Origin: Exiguobacterium algae
GTDB taxonomy: Bacteria > Bacillota > Bacilli > Exiguobacteriales > Exiguobacteriaceae
NCBI RefSeq assembly: GCF_018617875.1
Contig: NZ_JACSKZ010000001.1
Span: 744,001 to 808,000, forward strand
DNA length: 64,000 bases
Reading direction: 5' to 3'
Shown: piece by piece, positions 34,709 to 44,449 of the stretch
Layout: each line of letters starts with the position of its first letter
Position numbering within the stretch: the stretch's first letter is position 1
Made by a program: the position numbers and the translations under genes
The notes under the pieces: generated by a model
Seen by the model: only the letters and a program-made list of their open reading frames with translations
Told to the model about the DNA's origin: nothing
Database searches by the model: none

Positions 34709-37630
34709 TTAAAATTGTGACAAGACATACGTATGATATGCCGGTACGGTGACGGTACCCGACACGCGGTCGAGCGTCGCCGTTCCCGCCGTGTCCCCGT
34801 CGACGATGACGTTCCACTTCCCAGCCGGAAGTGTGATGTCGACCGCAGTCGGATTGGCGTTATGCGTTACGAACAAATCTGTCTTCTGTCCTGGCGCCTC
34901 TTCATCAATCACGTATGTGATGACAGCAGGATCTGAATCGAGGAACGTCAGGAACTGCTTGACGTCGCTCGCCTTCGTCATACGAAGACCCGGATTGTCT
35001 TTCCGCATGGCAATCAACCCTTTCATGTACTGGACGTCCGCCTCGCGGTCTGCCGCCCGTTTCCAATCCAATTGGTTGATATAGTCTGGTGATTTGTACG
35101 AGTTGTGGTCGCCTTCTTTCGTCCGCATGAACTCTTGTCCCGCGTGAAGGAATGTCGTCCCTTGGCTCGTCATGAGGATGCTTGACGCGAGACGGTGCAT
35201 GCTCGTGCGGTCCGCCTCCGAAGCTTCCGGATTCGTCAATTCAAGTTTGTCCCAAAGTGTATGGTTGTCATGCGCTTCGACGTATGTGATCGCTTGAGTC
35301 GGCTCTGCAGTGAACCCATGGATAGTGTCGCTGTAGGCGATCTCCCCGACGATTCCCGTCTTGACGCGGTTCTCGAGACCCGCTTTTCCGTTGACGAAAC
35401 CTTTGTCTCCGTCGAAGAAGACGCTGCCTTTCAAGCCGTCGCGGATGTTGTCGTTAAAGTGCGCAATTCCCGGCATTTGAGCCGCATTCTTTTGGTTTGC
35501 CTTGAGTTCCGCAGCGAGCGGTGTGCCGAGATCCCAACCCTCACCGTAAACAAGAATGGATGAATCGACGTGATCGAGTGCTTCACGTACTTTGTTCATC
35601 GTGCCGACGTCATGGATACCCATCAAGTCGAATCGGAATCCGTCCCAATGATATTCCTTCGCCCAATAGACGACTGAATCCACAATAAGTTTTTGCATCA
35701 TTTTCCGTTCAGAAGCCGTATCGTTTCCGACCCCAGTACCGTTCGCGAAATCACCATTTTCCGTGTAGCGGTAATAGTAACCCGGAACAATCTTATGAAG
35801 GTTTGAGGCTTGGCCGTCAAACATGTGGTTGTAGACGACGTCCATGACACCGCGTAAGTTGTTGTCATGCAGCCCTTGAATCATTTGTTTCATTTCCGTG
35901 ATTCGTACTTTCGGGTCGTACGGGTTCGTTGAGTAAGAACCTTCCGGTGCGTTATAGTTTTTCGGGTCATAGCCCCAGTTGTACGTCGCCATCGGGTTCG
36001 TCTCATCGACAGAAGCCGTGTTGAAGTCATAGACTGGGATGAACTGGACGTGTGTCACGCCGAGGTCTTTCACATGGTCCAGTCCTGTTTTTGTCGTTGT
36101 CTTCTTCCCATCGATGAGAAGACGCGTGCCCGTCTCGATCACGCCAAGGAATTTCTTTTTGTTCGTGATGCCTGAGTCGAGTGAATCTGACGTCACATCA
36201 AAGATGGAGAAGTCACGAACGTGCGTCTCGTAGATGATGGCATCTGTCGATTGCTGAAGCTTCGGCTTCATCGAGTTCCAATGCTTCGGATTCGTTTCTT
36301 TCAAATCGACGATGACACCCTGATCACCGTTCACGCCGACGGCTGTCGCATACGGGTCAACCGCGCGGACGGTTCCTGTCGCATGTGTGACCTGGTACGT
36401 ATAACCCGTTCCATCCAAATCACCACGAACTTCGGCCACCCACGTCCCGCGTTCGCCACGCTTCATGGCAATCGTTTTCGTCAAATCGGCATCCGTCGCC
36501 GGACGGTCGGCCGGCATGTCCCAAAGTTCGAGCTCGACGTTTTGTGCAGTCGGTGCCCATAGGACAAAGTTCGTTTTTGACTTCTGATACGTGACGCCGA
36601 GCTTGCCGTCATAGGCGTATTTCGCGTCAAACTCTTCTGAACGAAGTACTTTCCCTGCTTGCAATACGCCCATTCCAAACTCAGAATGTGTCGCCGTGAT
36701 GACCGTCGATAAATCGATGTCTTCTTCGAATTGAAGCGTGACCGATTTGTCATCTGTCTGCTCGACAGAAGCGACTTTCGCCCCTTCAACGGTCAATCCA
36801 TCGATAAACGAATCATCGATGACACGGTTCGTTGTGAGTGTCGCCTGACGGAACGTATCCGCTACGAACGAAACGATTTTTGGAGACCGGTCAATCACCG
36901 GCTCAGAATAATAGATGGTCGAATCGCCTTCGACGAGCCAAATCTCCTGCGCGGCACTGAGGACGAACCGGTCCCCACCATCTTTCTCTGTCCATTCACC
37001 TTTTTTCGTGATCAATCCCATCAATTTTTTTGATTCCGGGTTTGCCATCTTCACGGTCGTGACCGCACCATATGCATCGGTTTCCTCGAATGCGGTGCTC
37101 TGTCCGTTACCGCCGTCCGGCCAAGTCCAAAGACCCCAGTCCGTGTATGTATTGTCGTACCGGAAATAGTGAACTTTCATATCGACTTCCGTCGAGGACG
37201 TCTCCCCGTTCGGGTTGATCGGATAGACCGTCGCATCACCTGACTTGATCCACACTTCCGCTACGCCGTCCTGGATCATGCTGTTCGTGATGAACCGGTC
37301 ATTCTCTGACCCTTTGTCTTTCTCCCAATTATCTGTGCGGACGATCAAACCGATTCGCTCAGGTGAGTCGATCGGGAATTCATACGCCGCCACTTTTCCG
37401 AACTCGTCCTCGCCATTGAAGGCAAATCCTTTATTCGGGAAGTAATCCGGGCCGTTCGCCCAAAGCCATAAGTTCCAATCCGTTTCATTGTCTGGTGCTT
37501 CTTGGTAGTGAACGACGACCAAAGTCGACTCCCCTTTATCCAAGGCAGACGTTGCCAGTGGAAACATCGACAGAATTAGTGCAAACGTTAGCACAACTGC
37601 CCACACTGGTTTCCAATGTTTTTTGACCAT
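34709..37630 (-). CDS. pulA: Secreted type I pullulanase
   Basis: A 973-residue enzyme cleaving alpha-1,6 bonds of pullulan and branched starch outside the cell. A signal peptide (about residues 1-29) is followed by two CBM41-type domains (marked LVVVHYQEAPDNETDWNLWL and MKVHYFRYDNTYTDWGLW), a further N-terminal beta domain, and CBM48 (TNFVLWAPTAQNVELELW). The GH13_14 catalytic domain has YNWGYDP, the nucleophile in FRFDLMGIHD, the acid in LVYGEGWD, and VEAHDNHTLWD. The ATG at 37630 has AAGGAGGG upstream. LacI-type operators precede it, consistent with sugar control. Confidence 0.95.
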   Translation of the reverse strand: MVKKHWKPVWAVVLTFALILSMFPLATSALDKGESTLVVVHYQEAPDNETDWNLWLWANGPDYFPNKGFAFNGEDEFGKVAAYEFPIDSPERIGLIVRTDNWEKDKGSENDRFITNSMIQDGVAEVWIKSGDATVYPINPNGETSSTEVDMKVHYFRYDNTYTDWGLWTWPDGGNGQSTAFEETDAYGAVTTVKMANPESKKLMGLITKKGEWTEKDGGDRFVLSAAQEIWLVEGDSTIYYSEPVIDRSPKIVSFVADTFRQATLTTNRVIDDSFIDGLTVEGAKVASVEQTDDKSVTLQFEEDIDLSTVITATHSEFGMGVLQAGKVLRSEEFDAKYAYDGKLGVTYQKSKTNFVLWAPTAQNVELELWDMPADRPATDADLTKTIAMKRGERGTWVAEVRGDLDGTGYTYQVTHATGTVRAVDPYATAVGVNGDQGVIVDLKETNPKHWNSMKPKLQQSTDAIIYETHVRDFSIFDVTSDSLDSGITNKKKFLGVIETGTRLLIDGKKTTTKTGLDHVKDLGVTHVQFIPVYDFNTASVDETNPMATYNWGYDPKNYNAPEGSYSTNPYDPKVRITEMKQMIQGLHDNNLRGVMDVVYNHMFDGQASNLHKIVPGYYYRYTENGDFANGTGVGNDTASERKMMQKLIVDSVVYWAKEYHWDGFRFDLMGIHDVGTMNKVREALDHVDSSILVYGEGWDLGTPLAAELKANQKNAAQMPGIAHFNDNIRDGLKGSVFFDGDKGFVNGKAGLENRVKTGIVGEIAYSDTIHGFTAEPTQAITYVEAHDNHTLWDKLELTNPEASEADRTSMHRLASSILMTSQGTTFLHAGQEFMRTKEGDHNSYKSPDYINQLDWKRAADREADVQYMKGLIAMRKDNPGLRMTKASDVKQFLTFLDSDPAVITYVIDEEAPGQKTDLFVTHNANPTAVDITLPAGKWNVIVDGDTAGTATLDRVSGTVTVPAYHTYVLSQF

Positions 37631-37658
37631 GAGGGTCCCTCCTTGTAGCACAAATTTA

Positions 37659-37694
37659 AGAAAACGCTTACATTAAAAATTGTAAACGTTTCCC
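37659..37694 (-). promoter_or_regulatory. Two LacI-family operators (cre or MalR-like)
   Basis: Two sites flank an AT spacer just upstream of pulA: TGTAAGCGTTTTCT on the minus strand (37672-37659) and TGTAAACGTTTCCC on the plus strand (37681-37694). Each is one or two bases off the CcpA consensus. They could serve CcpA, a MalR-like repressor, or both. Confidence 0.6.
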
Positions 37695-37744
37695 TTCGCA
37701 ACTTCAACGTTATTCTGATAAAGTGCTAAACTGGATTAACATGA

Positions 37745-37773
37745 AAAACTGTAGGCGATTTGTTCGCCTACAG
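37745..37773 (-). terminator. Intrinsic terminator of the ars operon
   Basis: On the minus strand ACTGTAGGCGAA and TCGCCTACAGT pair and are followed by TTTTTC. Confidence 0.88.
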
Positions 37774-37797
37774 TCTCAAATCCGTCTTGATATTCAA

Positions 37798-39456
37798 TCA
37801 ATTGCCGTATTTTTTGAACAATTGATAATTCTTGTTTCCACCTGACAAGTTATAGACGTCTGTGAATCCGAGGTTGCGGAGCACATTTTGTGCCGCATTT
37901 CCAGTCACGCCTTTGTTGCAGTAAACGACGGTCGGTTTCTGTTTGTCGAGGTCTTGTGCCGCTTCACGCAACTTACCGAGCGGGACATTGACCGCGCAGT
38001 CGACGCAGGTCACCTCGTATTGCTTAGCGGCACGCGTATCGATGATTTGCATGTCTTCCCCAGCATCGATGCGCTTTTGAAGTTCAGCCGGCGTGATCAA
38101 TCGAGCCGATTGGTTCATGCTGTTCGCGAGAGCCATCCCGGTATACATGACCGGGTCTTTCGTTGTCGAGAACGGCGGTGCATAGGCGAGGTCGAGATGG
38201 AACAAATCATCCACTTTCGCCTTGAACGTGATGGCCGTGACGAAGACGTCAATCCGTTTATCGATTCCTTCGAAACCGACGATTTGAACTCCGAGCAGAC
38301 GACGAGTCGCACGGTCAGCGACCGCTTTGATTGTCATTTCTTTGCCACCCATATATTCCGGTTTGTCCGGTTTCGTATTGTGTAGCACTTCCACCTCATA
38401 ACCGAGTTCACGTGCCTCTTTTTCAGATAGACCGGTCTGGGCGACCGCAAGACCGAACACTTTGAAAATACCCGTACCGAGAATTCCCCGGTGTTCGAGG
38501 TCGCCTCCGGTGATGACGTCTCCGGCAGTCCGGCCCATCTTGTTCGCCGTCGATCCGAGCGGACGCCAAATCGGTTTGCCCGTCACGATGGAGAAGCTTT
38601 CCGCCACATCTCCTGCTGCATAGACTCCCGGCAGATTCGTCTCCATCCGCTCGTTGACAGCAATCGCACCGGTCTCACCAATCTTGACCCCCATCGACAT
38701 CGCGAGTTCAACGTTCGGACGAACCCCGACCGACAAGATCACCATGTCGGTGTCAATCGTCTTCCCACTCTCTGTGACGATGCGCTCCACATGCCCGTCT
38801 CCTGTAAGCTCCGTCACCGTCTCTCCGAGCATGAGCTCGATGCCGTTTTTCTCAAGATGATCCTCGACACGACATGCCATGTCTTTGTCGAGCGGTGGCA
38901 TCACTTGCTGCACACGTTCGATGATTGTGACGTCTATACCGCGAAGCTTCAGTTGCTCCGCCATCTCGAGTCCGATAAAACCGGCCCCGATGATGGTTGC
39001 ATGCTTCGGATTCGTCGTATCGACAAATGTCCGTGTCGCTTCCGCGTTTTGAATGTTTCGAATCGGGAAGACGTTGTCTGCCTGAACACCCGGAATCGGA
39101 GGTACGACACTCGTCGCCCCCGTCGCGAGCACAAGCACATCATACGTGTCTGTAAACGTTTCGTTCGTCTCGAGGTTTTCAACCGTGAGTGTTTTTGCTT
39201 CCGGATCGACGGATGTCACGTGATGACGCGTCAAGACATCAATGTTATAACGTTTTTTAAAGAAAGCGGCGTCTCGCGGTGTCAAATCGTCTCGCGATTC
39301 GACTTCTCCCCCGACATAGTAAGGAATCCCACAGCCGGAGTACGAGATATCGTAATCCCGATCGTAGATGGTGATTTCCGCCTCTTCGTTGTTACGCCGT
39401 GCCTTCGCTGCGACCGATGTACCGGCTGCGACCGAACCAATGATGACTAACTTCAT
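37798..39456 (-). CDS. CoA-disulfide reductase with C-terminal rhodanese domain
   Basis: A 552-residue flavoprotein of the CoADR-RHD type. The FAD motif is GSVAAGTSVAAKARR; the redox Cys is in SYSGCGIPYYVGG (about residues 38-50). The NAD(P)H site IGAGFIGLEMAEQL and a dimerisation domain lead to a rhodanese domain (about 455-552) with active loop VVYCNKGVTG. Known relatives reduce CoA disulfide, polysulfide or persulfide. It is the last gene of an arsR-arsB operon, suggesting a thiol or sulfane-sulfur function in metalloid stress. The ATG at 39456 follows GAAGGAG. Confidence 0.9.
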   Translation of the reverse strand: MKLVIIGSVAAGTSVAAKARRNNEEAEITIYDRDYDISYSGCGIPYYVGGEVESRDDLTPRDAAFFKKRYNIDVLTRHHVTSVDPEAKTLTVENLETNETFTDTYDVLVLATGATSVVPPIPGVQADNVFPIRNIQNAEATRTFVDTTNPKHATIIGAGFIGLEMAEQLKLRGIDVTIIERVQQVMPPLDKDMACRVEDHLEKNGIELMLGETVTELTGDGHVERIVTESGKTIDTDMVILSVGVRPNVELAMSMGVKIGETGAIAVNERMETNLPGVYAAGDVAESFSIVTGKPIWRPLGSTANKMGRTAGDVITGGDLEHRGILGTGIFKVFGLAVAQTGLSEKEARELGYEVEVLHNTKPDKPEYMGGKEMTIKAVADRATRRLLGVQIVGFEGIDKRIDVFVTAITFKAKVDDLFHLDLAYAPPFSTTKDPVMYTGMALANSMNQSARLITPAELQKRIDAGEDMQIIDTRAAKQYEVTCVDCAVNVPLGKLREAAQDLDKQKPTVVYCNKGVTGNAAQNVLRNLGFTDVYNLSGGNKNYQLFKKYGN

Positions 39457-39472
39457 ATAATCCACTCCTTCA

Positions 39473-40759
39473 TTAATATAGTAGTAAGCTGATATATAAT
39501 CCAATCAACGTAATCGCGAGTGTCGGGACCGTCAGGATGATACCGACCTTGAAATATTGTCCCCAGCCAATCTTGACGCCTTTCGTGCGTAAGACGTGTA
39601 ACCATAGTAACGTCGCAAGGGACCCAATCGGTGTGATTTTCGGACCCAAATCTGATCCGATAACGTTCGCATAAATCAATGCTTCCCGAATCTGCCCCGT
39701 CGTACTCGTCAAATCGATCGCAAGCGCATCAATCATGACGGTCGGCATGTTGTTCATAACCGAAGACAGGATGGCCGCCAAAAAGCCCATGCCGAAGGTC
39801 GCGCCAAACGTATTCACGGCGAACCAGTCGATGAAGTTCGCGAGCACTTGTGTCAGGCCGACGTTTTGCAAACCGTACACGACAATATACATCCCGAGGG
39901 AGAAAAAGACGATGGCCCATGGTGCGCCTTTGACGACTTGTTTCGTTTCGACCGCTGACGAACGGTTCGCCATCACTAAAAAGAACAAGGCAATGACACC
40001 CGCGATGAGCGAGACTGGAATCCCGATGACATCACTCGTGAAATATCCGATCACAAGAAGACCGAGGACGACCCATGATAAACGGAACATCGTATGGTCT
40101 TTGATAACCGAAGCCGGCTCGACGAGTTTCGATAAATCATATTGCTTCGGAATGTCCTTCTTATAGTAGAGATACAGGACAAGCAAACTCCCGATTACGG
40201 CAAACACATTGACGAACACCATTCGTGCCGCGTATTCTGCGAAACCGATGCCAAAGAAGTCAGCCGAGACGATATTGACAAGGTTTGAGACGACAAACGG
40301 CAAACTCGCCGTATCGGCAATGAATCCGGAGGCCATGACATAAGCCAAGACGACCGCATCCGGTAATTTGAGTGCCCGTACCATCGCGAGGACGATCGGC
40401 GTCAAGATGAGGGCTGCCCCATCGTTGGCAAATAGAGCCGAAACGAGGGCACCGAGCAGCGTGATGTAGACAAAGAGTTTCTCGCCACCGCCACCGGCAA
40501 TCCGCGCCATATGTAGTGCCGCCCACTCAAAAAATCCAATCTCATCTAAAATAAGAGAGATGAGGATGACGGCGATAAACGTGAAGGTCGCATTCCAAAT
40601 GATGCCCCAAACCGTGGCGACGTCGTCGAGATGGACGACCCCGGTGAGTAAGGCGATGACAGCCATCCCAATCGCTGAATAGCCGATGCCAAGACCTTTC
40701 GGCTGTTTAATGATCAAAAACAGGGTAACAACAAAAATCAAACTAGCAATCCACTGCAC
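39473..40759 (-). CDS. arsB: ArsB-like arsenite/anion efflux transporter
   Basis: A 428-residue membrane protein of the ArsB/ion-transporter superfamily with about eleven spans. [18 protein letters not shown] and [18 protein letters not shown] are the two paired re-entrant motifs of ArsB proteins, and [20 protein letters not shown] follows. It would extrude arsenite or antimonite, driven by the proton gradient. The start is probably the GTG at 40759, seven bases after GGAGGA; the frame extends to a TTG at 40774 that abuts the site. Nothing in the sequence excludes another substrate. Confidence 0.88.
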   Translation of the reverse strand: MQWIASLIFVVTLFLIIKQPKGLGIGYSAIGMAVIALLTGVVHLDDVATVWGIIWNATFTFIAVILISLILDEIGFFEWAALHMARIAGGGGEKLFVYITLLGALVSALFANDGAALILTPIVLAMVRALKLPDAVVLAYVMASGFIADTASLPFVVSNLVNIVSADFFGIGFAEYAARMVFVNVFAVIGSLLVLYLYYKKDIPKQYDLSKLVEPASVIKDHTMFRLSWVVLGLLVIGYFTSDVIGIPVSLIAGVIALFFLVMANRSSAVETKQVVKGAPWAIVFFSLGMYIVVYGLQNVGLTQVLANFIDWFAVNTFGATFGMGFLAAILSSVMNNMPTVMIDALAIDLTSTTGQIREALIYANVIGSDLGPKITPIGSLATLLWLHVLRTKGVKIGWGQYFKVGIILTVPTLAITLIGLYISLLLY

Positions 40760-40778
40760 AACAACTTCCTCCAATTAA

Positions 40779-41111
40779 CTATGATGATTTAACGTTACAC
40801 GTCGAAGCAGACGTACCGGTCGGGTCGTGAAGTTCGACTTGTCCGAGCAACTCCATGACGAGGGGATAGAATGGACTCGCTTCGTTCAACCGATAATGAA
40901 TCCATTGTTTGTCCCGACGTTCGAGTAACAATCCCGCTTGACGGAGCATTTTTAAATGACGGCTGATGGCCGGTTGTGAGATGTCGAAGCAGTCGACGAA
41001 GCTACAGGCACACTGCTCATCCGTCTCCATCTGTTTGAGCATCGCTAAACGTGTCGGGTCACCGAGCACCTTCAGCACTTTACTCAATTCTTCCACCGTA
41101 TGCATGTCCAT
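40779..41111 (-). CDS. arsR: ArsR family metalloid-responsive repressor
   Basis: A 110-residue winged-helix repressor. The metalloid site CACSFVDC (Cys34, 36 and 41 approximately) sits at the start of the recognition region FDISQPAISRHLKMLRQAGL, as in ArsR proteins of Gram-positive bacteria. Binding arsenite would release it from DNA. It heads the operon with arsB four residues' length downstream, and two palindromes lie directly upstream as operators. Confidence 0.93.
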   Translation of the reverse strand: MDMHTVEELSKVLKVLGDPTRLAMLKQMETDEQCACSFVDCFDISQPAISRHLKMLRQAGLLLERRDKQWIHYRLNEASPFYPLVMELLGQVELHDPTGTSASTCNVKSS

Positions 41112-41125
41112 TCCCTTCCTTTCTG

Positions 41126-41159
41126 TATAACGAAATCGTTATATAACGTTCCCGTTATG
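41126..41159 (-). promoter_or_regulatory. Tandem ArsR operators
   Basis: Two inverted repeats with the same arms: TATAACG-N4-CGTTATA at 41126-41143, and TATAACG-N4-CGTTATG at 41142-41159. They share an edge and lie 15 to 50 bases upstream of the arsR start, overlapping the expected promoter. Autoregulation by ArsR is inferred. Confidence 0.75.
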
Positions 41160-41188
41160 AAATTACCATAGTTTTTTAATCGAAGCAA

Positions 41189-41217
41189 TTGTCATTTCAA
41201 GAAGAATTGGGTATGAT
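41189..41217 (+). promoter_or_regulatory. Sigma-A promoter of sulP
   Basis: TTGTCA (41189-41194) and TATGAT (41212-41217) have a 17-base spacer. The start would be near 41224, giving an 85-base leader that includes the hairpin ATTTGATT/AATCAAAT (41248-41278). Confidence 0.7.
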
Positions 41218-41308
41218 GAAACACGTTGAAAATGAACGGATGCTTTCATTTGATTTTCGTGAGAGTCGAGAATCAAATCATTTACTATCTATAGAAAGGT
41301 GTGTTTTT

Positions 41309-42790
41309 TTGGAAAGATTGAACACGTTGAAACACGAATGGTTCGGAAATGTCCGAGCCGACATCTTAGCCGGGATCGTCGTCGCACTCGCGCTCATCCC
41401 AGAAGCCATTGCCTTCTCGCTCATCGCAGGAGTCAATCCGATGGTCGGGCTGTATGCCTCGTTCATCATCGCCATGGTCATCTCGATCGCCGGCGGTCGT
41501 CCTGCCATGATTTCTGCTGCGACCGGTGCGATGGCGCTCGTCGTCGTCTCGCTCGTATCGGACCACGGACTCCAGTACCTGCTCGCAGCCGGAATTTTAG
41601 CCGGAATCATTCAAATCGTTCTCGGATATCTTGGTATCGCACGTTTGATGAAGTTCATCCCACGGGCGGTCATGGTCGGGTTCGTCAATGCGCTCGCCAT
41701 TTTGATTTTCCAAGCGCAGTTATCAAACTTTGAAGGGGAGAACTGGATCATTTGGGCCATCGTCGCCGGTTCGCTTGCCATCATCTTCTTATTCCCACGC
41801 GTGACGAAAGCCATTCCGGCGCCACTCGTTGCCATCATCATCATGACGATTCTCGCAATCACGCTCGGACTTGATACGAAAAATATCGGAGAGTTGGGGA
41901 CGATTTCGGCAACACTACCGGACTTCCTATTCCCGGACGTACCGTTCACGCTTGAAACCCTCACGATTATCTTGCCTTACTCTGTATCACTCGCGTTTGT
42001 CGGATTGATCGAATCGCTCTTGACGTCTCAGATTGTCGATGACATGACAGGCACAGATTCGAACAAAAATCGTGAATCCCGCGGACAAGGGATCGCGAAC
42101 ATCATTGCCGGCTTCTTTGGCGGCATGCCAGGATGTGCGATGATCGGACAGTCGGTCATCAACGTTTCTTCCGGTGCACGGGGTCGTCTTTCGACATTTA
42201 CCGCCGGACTTGCCCTCTTTATCATGATCATGACGATCAGTGATGTGCTCATGCTCATCCCGGTCGGTGCCCTCGTCGGCGTCATGTTCTTCGTGTCCTA
42301 TGCGACATTTGATTGGGGTTCATTAAAGGCGATGCGTACGGCTCAAAAATCAGACACCGTCGTCATGCTCGTCACCGTCATCGTGACCGTCTTCACGCAT
42401 GACCTCTCACTCGGTGTACTCGGTGGGATTTTGACGGCGGCGGTTCTATTCGCAGCCAAGATTTCAAAAATCGACTTAGGTCGACACGTGTCTGCCGACC
42501 GCGCGGAATACACGGTGAACGGTCAGCTCTTCTTCGCGTCAACTTCTGAGTTCGTCAACCAATTCGACATCTCGGAAGATGTGGAAGCAGGCGTCAAACA
42601 GGTGACCATCGATTTCGCCAACACACATTTATGGGACGACTCGGCCATCGGCGCCATCGATAAAGTCGTTTTCAAATATCGGGAAGTCGGCATCGAGCCG
42701 GAGCTCCTCAACTTGAACAAGGATTCAGAGAAACTTCTTAACACACTCGCCCTTCACTTGAAACAGCAGGATGCAAACGCCGGACACTGA
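41309..42790 (+). CDS. SulP family anion transporter
   Basis: A 493-residue inner-membrane transporter of the SulP/SLC26 family. The membrane part starts [20 protein letters not shown], followed by [18 protein letters not shown] and [22 protein letters not shown]-terminal STAS domain follows (about residues 395-490). Substrates may be sulfate, bicarbonate or another anion. The start is a TTG with AGAAAGGTG eight bases upstream; the frame opens earlier at 41189, but that region is the promoter. UspA follows 78 bases downstream, a frequent neighbour of SulP genes. Confidence 0.93.
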   Translation: MERLNTLKHEWFGNVRADILAGIVVALALIPEAIAFSLIAGVNPMVGLYASFIIAMVISIAGGRPAMISAATGAMALVVVSLVSDHGLQYLLAAGILAGIIQIVLGYLGIARLMKFIPRAVMVGFVNALAILIFQAQLSNFEGENWIIWAIVAGSLAIIFLFPRVTKAIPAPLVAIIIMTILAITLGLDTKNIGELGTISATLPDFLFPDVPFTLETLTIILPYSVSLAFVGLIESLLTSQIVDDMTGTDSNKNRESRGQGIANIIAGFFGGMPGCAMIGQSVINVSSGARGRLSTFTAGLALFIMIMTISDVLMLIPVGALVGVMFFVSYATFDWGSLKAMRTAQKSDTVVMLVTVIVTVFTHDLSLGVLGGILTAAVLFAAKISKIDLGRHVSADRAEYTVNGQLFFASTSEFVNQFDISEDVEAGVKQVTIDFANTHLWDDSAIGAIDKVVFKYREVGIEPELLNLNKDSEKLLNTLALHLKQQDANAGH

Positions 42791-42868
42791 TTTTCCATTT
42801 TCTCTGTCCGTGATTGCATCACATCGCCTATACTATAAGTAGTACGTGCGAAAGAGGAGGCGTTTTTC

Positions 42869-43282
42869 ATGGGAAAGGTATTTTTAGCGGCAGACGGTTC
42901 TGCCCACTCGAAACGTGCGCTTGAAAAAGCGATTCAGCTCGCCAAGGCGGCAAACGCATCGATTGATATCGTGCATGTGATCAGTGCAAGAGAATCAAAA
43001 GAGGCCGCTTTGAACTCGACTGGAAAAATTGACTTGGAGACGAAACGGAAGCAGATGCTCAAACCGTTGTTTGATTTGGCAGAAGCGGAAGGCGTCGAGT
43101 ACGAATATATCGAGCTTCGCGGCGAACCAGACGTCGAGCTCGTCAAGTATGCGAATCACGAACCGTACGAATACGTCGTCGTAGGTTCCCGTGGATTGAA
43201 CACCTTCCAGGAATTTGTTCTCGGCAGTGTCAGTCACAAAATGGCAAAGCGTGCGCTCGCACCGGTCATCATCGTCAAATGA
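42869..43282 (+). CDS. Universal stress protein, UspA family
   Basis: A 137-residue Usp. The C-terminal nucleotide motif GSRGLNTFQEFVLGSVSHK (about residues 110-128) with GxGx-type G/S residues points to the ATP-binding branch. The gene follows sulP, whose STAS domain may interact with stress signals, but this is only a context hint. Ribosome-binding site GAGGAGG. Confidence 0.93.
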   Translation: MGKVFLAADGSAHSKRALEKAIQLAKAANASIDIVHVISARESKEAALNSTGKIDLETKRKQMLKPLFDLAEAEGVEYEYIELRGEPDVELVKYANHEPYEYVVVGSRGLNTFQEFVLGSVSHKMAKRALAPVIIVK

Positions 43283-43285
43283 CAA

Positions 43286-43320
43286 ACCATCCCTGTCTCT
43301 TCGGAGATGGGGATTTTTTC
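43286..43320 (+). terminator. Intrinsic terminator after uspA
   Basis: ATCCCTGTCTC and GAGATGGGGAT form a stem around a TTCG loop and are followed by TTTTT. Confidence 0.85.
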
Positions 43321-43349
43321 TATTGAAAACAGGTGAAATCACTTATGTG

Positions 43350-43379
43350 TTGAATGTACACTGTAAGAGTACATATATA
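43350..43379 (+). promoter_or_regulatory. Promoter with operator-like inverted repeat
   Basis: A promoter TTGAAT (43350-43355) and TATATA (43374-43379), spacer 18, contains a perfect inverted repeat ATGTAC-N9-GTACAT (43354-43374) filling the spacer. A repressor bound there would exclude polymerase. No regulator gene is adjacent. Confidence 0.55.
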
Positions 43380-43397
43380 GAACCAGGAGGAATGGTT

Positions 43398-43604
43398 ATG
43401 GAAATTCTGAATGATCCGAACAGGATGCTCCTTATTTTGTTACCGATCTTTATCCTTCAACTCGTTTTGCTCGTCGTCGCACTCATCGACTTGTCGAAAC
43501 GGGAAGAAACGAACGGACCGAAATGGGTCTGGTTGCTCGTCATCTTCTTTATCAACATTTTAGGGCCAATCGTCTACTTCTTATGGGGACGGACGAAACG
43601 ATGA
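43398..43604 (+). CDS. Small PLDc_N-type membrane protein (YxlE-like)
   Basis: A 68-residue protein with two membrane spans (LLILLPIFILQLVLLVVALI and WVWLLVIFFINILGPIVYFL) and the family ending WGRTKR. It matches the PLD N-terminal-like domain of B. subtilis YxlE, which is encoded with YxlF and YxlG, in the same order as here. In B. subtilis, YxlE helps hold back sigma-Y. No sigma factor is seen here. The ATG at 43398 has AGGAGG seven bases upstream. Confidence 0.85.
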   Translation: MEILNDPNRMLLILLPIFILQLVLLVVALIDLSKREETNGPKWVWLLVIFFINILGPIVYFLWGRTKR

Positions 43605-44449
43605 AGGTGAACCATCTCACCAAACGCTTCGGTTCGTTCACGGCACTTGAGGATGTCAGCTTTACTTTGCGCCCCGGCTGCACCTCGTTACTCGGTGAAA
43701 ATGGTGCCGGCAAGACGACGCTCCTCAATCTCCTCGCTCGTGTCACCGCACCGACAGCCGGCGACATCGACGGCCATGAATCCATCCGAATCGGATACTT
43801 ACCGCAGCGACCTGCCCTGTATCCGTCCCTCACACCAGTCGAGACGCTTCAGTACGCGGCGGATTTGACCGGCACAAAACAGGTCGACCCGGTCAAATTA
43901 TTGCAACGGGTTGGTTTGGAACCGGTTGACCGCCCGGCTTCGAATTTGTCCGGAGGCATGCGGCAACGTCTGGGCATCGCGCAGGCGCTCGTCCATGATC
44001 CTGAATTATTGCTACTGGACGAACCGGTCTCCGCCCTTGACCCGCGCGGTCGTCGGGAGGTCCTTGACTTGTTGAGCGATTTGAAGCGTGAGCGGATGAT
44101 CCTATACTCGACACATGTGTTACCGGACGCAGAGGAAGCAAGTGACTGGGTCATGTTGCTAAGGCAAGGGAAGTTACTCATGGAAGGGACCGTCACCGAC
44201 CTTCTCGGGGAAAAGTCATCGATCGAGCTGCGTTTGTTCGACGATCCGACGACCGAGAAGGATTGGGAAAACCTTTCCGGCGTGAAACAAGTGACCCGGT
44301 CCGGCACGACCTGGCGATTTGAAACGGTTGACCGCCACTTGTCTGAACGTGCGATCTTGAATCGTGTACTTGAACTGGGTGTCTCCATTCAATCGCTCCA
44401 TGTCGGGCATCCTAGCCTCGAGTCGCTCTTCCTGGAGGTGAACGCCTGA
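43601..44449 (+). CDS. ABC transporter ATP-binding protein (YxlF-like)
   Basis: A 282-residue ATPase with Walker A LGENGAGKTT, signature LSGGMRQRLGIAQALV, Walker B LLLLDEPVSALDP and H-loop YSTH. The ATG overlaps the upstream stop (ATGA), so translation is coupled. It pairs with the YxlE-like and YxlG-like proteins. The substrate is unknown. Confidence 0.92.
   Translation: MKVNHLTKRFGSFTALEDVSFTLRPGCTSLLGENGAGKTTLLNLLARVTAPTAGDIDGHESIRIGYLPQRPALYPSLTPVETLQYAADLTGTKQVDPVKLLQRVGLEPVDRPASNLSGGMRQRLGIAQALVHDPELLLLDEPVSALDPRGRREVLDLLSDLKRERMILYSTHVLPDAEEASDWVMLLRQGKLLMEGTVTDLLGEKSSIELRLFDDPTTEKDWENLSGVKQVTRSGTTWRFETVDRHLSERAILNRVLELGVSIQSLHVGHPSLESLFLEVNA

Noticed and set aside
38491..39450. A 319-codon open frame opposite the CoA-disulfide reductase gene
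   Set aside because: It mirrors the codon pattern of the real gene on the other strand, has no good ribosome-binding site and shows a Cys/His/Arg-rich composition typical of antisense shadows.
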